Source: CALEMW01 sp035447065 (GTDB taxonomy: Bacteria > Krumholzibacteriota > Krumholzibacteriia > LZORAL124-64-63). Taken from it: a stretch of DNA of 64,000 nucleotides. Each line of letters starts with the position of its first letter. Within the stretch, counting starts at the first letter, position 1. The stretch covers positions 1-64,000 of the forward strand of contig DAOTGJ010000003.1 of assembly GCA_035447065.1 (NCBI GenBank), given 5' to 3'. The translations under genes were made by a program, and so were the position numbers. A model generated the notes under the pieces. That model saw only the letters and a program-made list of their open reading frames with translations, did no database searches and was not told the origin of the DNA. Shown in pieces: positions 58,645 to 64,000 of the stretch.

Positions 58645-60987
58645 ATGCGCCGAACCGCCCCCATCTGCCTGATCCTGACCCTGCTGCTCGCCGCCGCGGG
58701 CTGCGGCCGCCGCGCCGCATCTCCCCCGGTGAACGTGGGTTACGACGCCCTGTTCGAGCCCTGGTCGCACCCTGGGGACCGCCCCCTGGCCGGCCGCCTG
58801 ATCCTGATCGATCCGGGCCACGGCGGCGTCTTCCGCGGCGTGGTGGGCCGCGACGGCTTCAGCGAGGCCGAGGCCAACCTGGGCGTGGCCCTCTACCTGC
58901 GCGGCCTGCTGGAGGAGGCCGGCGCCCGGGTGGTGCTGACCCGCAGCTCCGACCGCGACTTCCTCACCCCCGCCGACAGCAGCCTGGCCGCGGATCTGGC
59001 CCACCGCACCGCCCTGTGCGACTCCCTGCGCCCGGACGTCTTCCTGTCGCTGCACCACAACAGCAACGCGGCCCTGGACCGCGATCTGAACGAGACCCAG
59101 ACCTACTATCCCGTGGGACGCGAGGGCGCCGATCTGGACCTGGCGCGCAGCATCCACACCCACCTGGCGCGGAACCTCGGGATCCGGCCCGCCAAGATCC
59201 TGCCCGGCAACTTCGCCGTGCTGCGGGGCGCCCCGGCCGACGTGCCCGCGGTGCTGGGCGAGCCCTCCATGCTGTCCAATCCGGCTGTGGAGGCCAGGCT
59301 GGCCACGGCGCCCAAGCTGGAGCTGGAGGCGCGGGCGTACTTCCTGGGGCTGTTGGATTACTTCGCGGGGGGGACGCCGCGGTGGCGGGCGCCGTATGCC
59401 GGCGCCGCGACCTGGGTCTTCGAGCCCGGCCCGGAAGGCCCGCCCCTGGACCCCGCCTCGCTCACGCTGCTGGTGGACGGCCGCCCGGAGCCCCTGGACC
59501 TCGCCGCCGACGGCCTCACCGCGACCTGGCGCCCCGGCCTGCGCTGGCAGGCCCACCGCGTGCCCGTGGCGCTCACGGCCCGCAACCTTTCCGGTCGGGC
59601 CACCCCGACCCTGCTGGACACGGTGCAGGTGACGGGCGCTCCGCAGCTCGTCCTGCGGCGGTATGCGGACGGCTGGTATTCCTGGCGGCTGCTGGATCCT
59701 GCGGGAGCCCCGCTCCCCCTGGAAGCCGAGAGCTGGCTCTGCGGACCCGACGGCGACTGCCGGTACCAGCTCGGAGCCGCGGGCGAGAGCGTCGGCGCCG
59801 TTCGCCTGGGCGAGACCCGTCCGGTGAGCTGGCAGCTCGGCGACGGCTCCGGCTACGCGGAGTTCCGCCTGCCGCCGCCGCTGCTCGCCCAGGACATGAC
59901 AACGACCGAGGGCATCCGCTGGGTGCGCCTGACCGGCGGCCCGGGCCCCTGGCAGGACCGCCTGCGCCGCGGCGGGATTCCCGGCGGCCTGACGCCGCCC
60001 CCGGCGGACGAGCCCTTCGTCGCCACGCGCCCGGGGGCGCCGCTCTGGCTCGAGCGACCCGGCTGCGCTCCCCTGATCCGCGACGGCGGGGCGATGCCCG
60101 ACTCCCTTTCGTGGCGCATCCTCTTGCCCCACCTCGCCGGCCGCACCATCGTCATCGACCCCGCCGGCGGCGGCGCCGACGCTCAGGGCACCGCGCCGCT
60201 GGGCACCCCCGGCCGCGAGCTCAACCTCCAGGTGGCCCGCCGCCTGGCCGAGCTCCTGCGCGGCGCCGGCATGACCGTCCACCTCACGCGCACGGCCCCG
60301 GGCTGGGTGCCGGACGAGGAGAAGGTGCTGCTGGCCAACCGCACCGGCGCCTCGCTCTTCCTGCACCTGCGCCGCGGCGAAGGCCCCGCCCCCGTGCTGG
60401 AGCACCACCACGGTTCCGGCAACGGCGCACGCTGGGCGGAGCTCACCGCCGGCGCCTTGGCCGACGCCGGCCTTGCCGCCCCCACCGTGGGCCCCTCCTA
60501 CGCCTACCTCCTGCGCCACACCGCGCCCCCGGCGCTGAGCTGCGCCCTGCCCATGCCCGCCACCGAGGACGCCGAGCGCGCCGCCCGCACCCCGTCGGTG
60601 CAGCAGGCCCAGGCCTGGGCCCTGCTGCGCGCCGTGGACGCCTACTTCCGCGGCGGGGACTTGCCCGCGGGATGGGATCTCGCGTCCTTCATGGCGGAGC
60701 ACCGCGCCAATTTCCCCCATCCGGACGACCTGGATCTGATCCGCGTGGACGGCCTGGGCTCCTGGCTGCCGCCGACCGCCGACGGCCCCCGCGCCCTGCT
60801 CCCCCCGGCCGACGCGCCGCGGATCCTGGAGGTGCGCAGCGGCGACCGCTGGTGGCTGTTCGAGGCCGCGGCCGACGGTCCGCGCCGCCTGCTGTCGGGC
60901 GCGGGCGACCGGGCTCTGGACCCCACGGCCACCGAAGCCCCCCGCCCCCTGGAGACGGATGCGACCGGCGCCACGGACCAGCCCTGA
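58645..60987 (+). CDS. lipoprotein N-acetylmuramoyl-L-alanine amidase with a second, degenerate amidase domain
   Basis: 780 aa. A lipoprotein signal ends at Cys20 (LLLAAAGC). The first Amidase_3 domain (about 50-240) has all zinc/catalytic residues: His59 in LIDPGHGG, Glu74, His137 in SLHHNSN and Glu206 in LGEPSM. It should cleave the glycan-peptide bond of peptidoglycan. After a beta-rich middle (~250-420) a second Amidase_3-like domain starts at 501: IVIDPAGGG has lost the first zinc His, Glu524 and His574 remain, and no catalytic Glu is evident. AAGGAG lies 5 nt before the ATG. It overlaps the tonB-like gene by 29 nt and is divergent from selA. Confidence 0.85.
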   Translation: MRRTAPICLILTLLLAAAGCGRRAASPPVNVGYDALFEPWSHPGDRPLAGRLILIDPGHGGVFRGVVGRDGFSEAEANLGVALYLRGLLEEAGARVVLTRSSDRDFLTPADSSLAADLAHRTALCDSLRPDVFLSLHHNSNAALDRDLNETQTYYPVGREGADLDLARSIHTHLARNLGIRPAKILPGNFAVLRGAPADVPAVLGEPSMLSNPAVEARLATAPKLELEARAYFLGLLDYFAGGTPRWRAPYAGAATWVFEPGPEGPPLDPASLTLLVDGRPEPLDLAADGLTATWRPGLRWQAHRVPVALTARNLSGRATPTLLDTVQVTGAPQLVLRRYADGWYSWRLLDPAGAPLPLEAESWLCGPDGDCRYQLGAAGESVGAVRLGETRPVSWQLGDGSGYAEFRLPPPLLAQDMTTTEGIRWVRLTGGPGPWQDRLRRGGIPGGLTPPPADEPFVATRPGAPLWLERPGCAPLIRDGGAMPDSLSWRILLPHLAGRTIVIDPAGGGADAQGTAPLGTPGRELNLQVARRLAELLRGAGMTVHLTRTAPGWVPDEEKVLLANRTGASLFLHLRRGEGPAPVLEHHHGSGNGARWAELTAGALADAGLAAPTVGPSYAYLLRHTAPPALSCALPMPATEDAERAARTPSVQQAQAWALLRAVDAYFRGGDLPAGWDLASFMAEHRANFPHPDDLDLIRVDGLGSWLPPTADGPRALLPPADAPRILEVRSGDRWWLFEAAADGPRRLLSGAGDRALDPTATEAPRPLETDATGATDQP

Positions 60988-61690
60988 GACCGAGCAGGCC
61001 CGCTTCCGCCGCGGCGCCGGCCGCCGCCTGCTGGGCGCCCTGGCGGCGGCGCTGCTCCTGCTGCTGCTGGGGATCTGGCTGGGGCCGGACCGCGAGGACG
61101 TGATCCGCACCTTCGAGTTCTCCGGCAAGGAGGGCCCGCTGGAGATCATGCCGGAGCTGTCCGTGGACGACGGCCGGGACACCGCCCACCAGGAGGCCCT
61201 GCGCCGCGAGGAGCAGCCGCCCCAGCCCGCACCCTACTACGAGATCGAACCGGACGACCCCGAGGCCGTGGAGACCCAGCCCGAGACCGCCCCGCCCGTG
61301 CCCACGCCCGCCCCCGAGGAGGAGCTCCTGGAGGACGCGGACCTGGACGAGGTGGACGCGGTGGAGATGAGCCTCCCCTCCCAGACCAACCCCTGGTTCA
61401 AGCTGATCACCATGGTGCGGCCGCGCTATCCGCTGGACGCATCGCCCGCCGACCGCGCCCTGCCCAAGCTGGAGGTGGAGGTGGCCTTCTACGTGGCGCC
61501 CACCGGCGAGGTGCAGGGGGCCTACATCCTGAGCAACGAGGGCGGTCCCGCCTTCGCCGACGTGGTGCTGCGCGCGGTGCAGCAGTGGCGCTACGAGCCC
61601 CTGCCCGGCAACAAGGCCCCGGAAGGGTTCTGGAACCGCCTCACGCTGACCTTCGTCTCGCCCCGGCCCGTGCGCTCCGTCTCCCCCTGA
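60959..61690 (+). CDS. TonB-family protein (TonB C-terminal domain)
   Basis: 243 aa. Short basic N-terminus, one membrane anchor (LLGALAAALLLLLLGIWLG, residues 24-42), a Pro/Glu-rich periplasmic spacer (~75-125) and a C-terminal TonB domain: MVRPRYPLDA, then LEVEVAFYVAPTGEVQGAYI and VLRAVQQWRYEPL, the typical YP...WRY pattern. TonB proteins couple inner-membrane energy to outer-membrane receptors. No exbB/exbD or receptor is nearby, and the gene overlaps the amidase, so a role in wall maintenance is also possible. A terminator-like hairpin follows. Confidence 0.85.
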   Translation: MRPAPRTSPETEQARFRRGAGRRLLGALAAALLLLLLGIWLGPDREDVIRTFEFSGKEGPLEIMPELSVDDGRDTAHQEALRREEQPPQPAPYYEIEPDDPEAVETQPETAPPVPTPAPEEELLEDADLDEVDAVEMSLPSQTNPWFKLITMVRPRYPLDASPADRALPKLEVEVAFYVAPTGEVQGAYILSNEGGPAFADVVLRAVQQWRYEPLPGNKAPEGFWNRLTLTFVSPRPVRSVSP

Positions 61691-61697
61691 ACGACGA

Positions 61698-61726
61698 CGC
61701 GGGAACGCCTCCCCGGCGTCCCCGCG
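61698..61726. terminator. hairpin between convergent tonB-like and LpoA-like genes
   Basis: A 12-position stem with one mismatch (61698-61709 with 61715-61726, loop TCCCC) sits in the 61-nt convergent gap. Loose T-containing sequence follows on the plus side (CTTCCTGT). Probably terminates one or both operons. Confidence 0.55.
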
Positions 61727-61751
61727 CGATCTTCCTGTCCTGCCGGCCCTC

Positions 61752-63647
61752 TCAGCGCCGCAGCAGGCCCGCGGGCTCCGGCGGCGACGCCAGCGTGTCC
61801 GCGGCGGCGGCGGCGGCTTCCGCGGCGGCCGCGGCCTCCGCGTCGGCCCGCAGGGCATCGCTGTACAGGTGCATGGGGAACGGCACGATGCTCCCCTGGT
61901 CGAACATGCGCAGGCTGGCGGCCATGACCTCGGGATCGGCGGCCGCCTCACGGCGCAGCTGCAGGCGCTCGCCCAGGGCGCGGCGCAGGTCGCCGTGGGT
62001 CTGGGCGCCGCTGTCGCCCATGGTCTGGAACAGGAGCATGGACGCCAGGAAGGCCTGCCGTGCGATGGCCGTGGCCTCGCCGGGCATCTCCGCCGGATCC
62101 CAGCGGGCGTCGAACAGGCGCGACCACTCGTCCGGGTAGAGGGCGGCGTCGCTGGGGAACACGGCGCGCGAGAGGACGGAGCCGATCTCCCGCGCCAGGC
62201 GCGGCGAGTTCCACTCGCTGGGGCCCAGGATCAGGGCGCCGGTGCGGTAGAAATCCAGCTGGGGGCCCAGGATCATCATCTGGTCCGGGCCGGCGGGCAC
62301 GTAGATGGCCTCCGGACCGGCGTCGGTGATGCGCTTGAGGGGCTCGCGGAAATCCGTGAGGCCCGTGTTGAACGCCTCCAGGGCCACCACGTCGCCGCCC
62401 ATCTCCAGCACGGCGTCGGCGAAGACCTGGGCGCGGCGCAGGCCCTCGGCGTCGTCCGGATGCAGCACCGCCACGCGGTGCTTCAGCATGACCTGCACCA
62501 CCAGCCGCGCCAGCAGGCGCGACTCGAAGAGGCCGGTCACGTTGGTCTGGAAGGTGTTGGGGCCCAGCTCCCAGATGCGCAGGTTGGTGGCCGTGGGCGA
62601 GATGATGGGCACGCCGTAGGACTCGGCCGTGAGGCTGGCCGCCACCGAGGGCGCGCTGAGCAGGGCACCCACCAGGGCCAGGGGACGCTCCTCGGCCATG
62701 AAGCGGCGCACGGCCAGGGCGGCGGTGACCGGGTCGCCCTCGCTGTCGCGCACGCTCAGCACGTACTCGCGCCAGCCGGCGCGGTTGGCCTCCTGGGCGG
62801 CCAGGGCCACGCCGTCGTAGAAGGCGTTGCCCAGCACGGTGTAGCGGCCGGTCAGGGGCACCAGCACGCCCACCTGCAGGGGGTCCACGTCGCCGGGCGG
62901 GGTGATGCCGGGGGCGGCGGGGGTCAGGGCGTCGCCCACGCCGGTCAGCAGCTGTTCCGCGTGGGCGGTCCAGGGATCCGCGGGCTCGTCGGTCTGCAGG
63001 GCGGCGAAGGCGCGGCGCGCCTCCGGACCGCGGTCCTCGGTGACCAGGGCGCGGATCCAGAGGTACGACAGGTACGGGTGCAGGCCGCTGGCCGGATGCG
63101 CGGCGGCCAGGGTCTGGAGCTCGTCGGCGGTCAGGCGGCCGGTGACGGTGTCCAGACGGGCGGCGTCGGCGTCGCGGTCGCGGGCCAGGCCCGCGATGTC
63201 GTGGGCGCGCACCAGGGCGTCGGCGGCCCGGGGCCAGTCCTGGTCCGCGGCGTGGATGTCCGCGCGCAGCAGCAGGACGTCGCGCCGCTCGGGGCTGCGG
63301 CCGCCCTCGCGCAGCAGCGAGGAGGTGAGGCGCAGGGCCTCGTCGGGATCGTTCAGGTCCACGGCCGCGCGGGCGGACAGCAGGCGCACCTGGTCCAGCT
63401 GCGCGTAGCCCTGGTAGTGGTCCAGGAGCTCATGGCCCAGGCGCAGGGCGGCGCGGTGGTTGCCCTGGGCCTGCTCGTCCTCCATGCGGGCGTGGAGGCG
63501 CGCGGCCAGGGCCAGGTCGTCGGCGCTGAGGCCGGCGGCCGGGGATTCGGCGGCGGGACGGCCCGCCGGGCCCGTGGCGCAGCCCGCCAGCAGGAGCACG
63601 GCGGCCAGCGCGGCCAGCAGCGCGGGGATGGAGCGATGCGCGATCAC
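61752..63647 (-). CDS. LpoA-like lipoprotein: TPR region plus periplasmic-binding (Peripla_BP_6) domain
   Basis: 631 aa from a GTG with GAGGAGG upstream. Lipoprotein signal with Cys23 (LLLAGC). Residues ~45-270 are helical TPR-like repeats (ALRLGHELLDHYQGYAQLDQ). Residues ~285-600 form a type 1 periplasmic-binding fold: VGVLVPLTGRYTVLGNAFYDG, LALVGALLSAPSVAASLTA, GVPIISPTATNLRIWELGPN and VAVLHPDDAEGLRRAQVF. TPR plus this fold in a lipoprotein is the layout of LpoA, the outer-membrane activator of PBP1A, though amino-acid ABC transporter binding proteins also share the fold. The C-terminal Ala-rich tail is low-complexity. It overlaps the DUF2914 gene (GTGA). Confidence 0.7.
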   Translation of the reverse strand: MIAHRSIPALLAALAAVLLLAGCATGPAGRPAAESPAAGLSADDLALAARLHARMEDEQAQGNHRAALRLGHELLDHYQGYAQLDQVRLLSARAAVDLNDPDEALRLTSSLLREGGRSPERRDVLLLRADIHAADQDWPRAADALVRAHDIAGLARDRDADAARLDTVTGRLTADELQTLAAAHPASGLHPYLSYLWIRALVTEDRGPEARRAFAALQTDEPADPWTAHAEQLLTGVGDALTPAAPGITPPGDVDPLQVGVLVPLTGRYTVLGNAFYDGVALAAQEANRAGWREYVLSVRDSEGDPVTAALAVRRFMAEERPLALVGALLSAPSVAASLTAESYGVPIISPTATNLRIWELGPNTFQTNVTGLFESRLLARLVVQVMLKHRVAVLHPDDAEGLRRAQVFADAVLEMGGDVVALEAFNTGLTDFREPLKRITDAGPEAIYVPAGPDQMMILGPQLDFYRTGALILGPSEWNSPRLAREIGSVLSRAVFPSDAALYPDEWSRLFDARWDPAEMPGEATAIARQAFLASMLLFQTMGDSGAQTHGDLRRALGERLQLRREAAADPEVMAASLRMFDQGSIVPFPMHLYSDALRADAEAAAAAEAAAAAADTLASPPEPAGLLRR

Positions 63648-64000
63648 GGCGCCTCCTCGGGGGTGGGGGCATCCTCGATGCGGAAGGTGGAGGCGCCCAG
63701 CACCAGGCCGTCGCGGTCCAGCACGCGGACCTCCCACTCGCCGCTCCAGCGCGGCAGGATGGACTTGCTGGACCAGGTGCGCCAGTCGGGCGAGCGCACG
63801 GCCAGGGGCACGCGGCTGCGGATCTGGTCCTCGTGGAGCCAGAGGTGGGTGACCTGCGTGGTGTCGGCGGCGCCGGTCAGCCGCGTGAAGCAGTAGAGGC
63901 GCTCCACGTCTTGGGGGAAGGCGTCGCCCACGCCCAACGGGGCGCGGGTCTCGCGGTCCACATCCCGGCAGACGTGGATCTCCGCAACCTGCACGGGCGT
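63644..64000 (-). CDS. DUF2914-domain protein (runs off right edge)
   Basis: At least 118 codons; the frame stays open to the window end, so the true start may lie beyond it, although a GTG at 63994 is available. The sequence matches DUF2914: DVERLYCFTRLTGAADTTQVT, then THLWLHEDQIRSRVPLAVRS, WRTWSSKSILPRWSGEWEVR and VLDRDGLVLGASTFRI. DUF2914 domains are small predicted beta-sandwiches in envelope proteins, often C-terminal; no function is established. It overlaps the LpoA-like lipoprotein gene and probably forms an operon with it. Confidence 0.7.
   Translation of the reverse strand, partial: TPVQVAEIHVCRDVDRETRAPLGVGDAFPQDVERLYCFTRLTGAADTTQVTHLWLHEDQIRSRVPLAVRSPDWRTWSSKSILPRWSGEWEVRVLDRDGLVLGASTFRIEDAPTPEEAP

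Noticed and set aside
58459..61182. A long N-terminal extension of SelA
   Set aside because: It is antisense to the amidase gene and precedes the conserved SelA N-terminus at 58458.

Overview
This window is a dense (mostly >70% G+C by eye) bacterial chromosome segment. About 54 protein genes are packed with 1-4 nt overlaps of the ATGA, GTGA and TGATG type. GTG and TTG starts are common and several are supported by good Shine-Dalgarno sequences. Gene content points to a diderm with meso-diaminopimelate peptidoglycan: the MurE DNPR motif, a TonB-family protein, an LpoA-like lipoprotein and outer-envelope glycan genes. A secreted beta-propeller with a FlgD-type C-terminal domain, DUF2723 and YfhO proteins, and TPR-rich proteins resemble uncultured FCB-related phyla such as Krumholzibacteriota or Eiseniibacteriota. 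That placement is inference. No rRNA, tRNA or CRISPR was seen. No gap exceeds 300 bases; the longest, 50250-50541, holds a promoter and an FMN riboswitch.

Layout. 1-4450: left-edge fragment of a zinc-ribbon, transposase-like protein, a DUF4139 exported protein, a CheY-like receiver, a TPR gene with uppP, and an unrecognised 148-aa protein. 4496-6921: recG, divergent from rpmB. 6943-27453 (minus strand): one long division and cell-wall cluster read mraZ, STAS gene, rsmH, ftsL, ftsI, murE, murF, mraY, murD, ftsW, murG, murC, ftsQ, ftsA, ftsZ, then two TPR genes, the last carrying a parvulin domain. A sigma70-like promoter and a 10-bp-period operator lie in front of mraZ. murB and ddl are not in the cluster.

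27543-43372 (minus): two envelope-glycan operons. One is yfhO, polyprenol-mannose synthase, a GT2/sugar-phosphotransferase fusion, secreted propeller, FemAB-like protein and MOP flippase. The other is a DUF2723 protein, a sugar-nucleotide epimerase and two GT2 enzymes. 43380-50531 (minus): an FMN-riboswitch-controlled riboflavin operon (ribD, ribE, ribBA, ribH) that runs on into nusB, a methyltransferase, a GT4 glycosyltransferase and a flippase-like membrane protein.

50542-58564 (minus): selA, a SPOR-domain protein with a degenerate ParA-like domain, smc and ftsY. This joins selenocysteine synthesis, a predicted septal protein, chromosome condensation and SRP targeting. 58593-61690 (plus): a tandem-domain amidase lipoprotein and a TonB-family protein, divergent from selA. 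61752-64000 (minus): a DUF2914 protein running off the right edge, then an LpoA-like lipoprotein.

Overall the segment is dominated by making, dividing and decorating the cell envelope. The least conventional parts are the STAS gene inside the mra operon, the SPOR/ParA-like fusion, the TPR genes coupled to ftsZ, and several enzymes carrying decayed catalytic domains.
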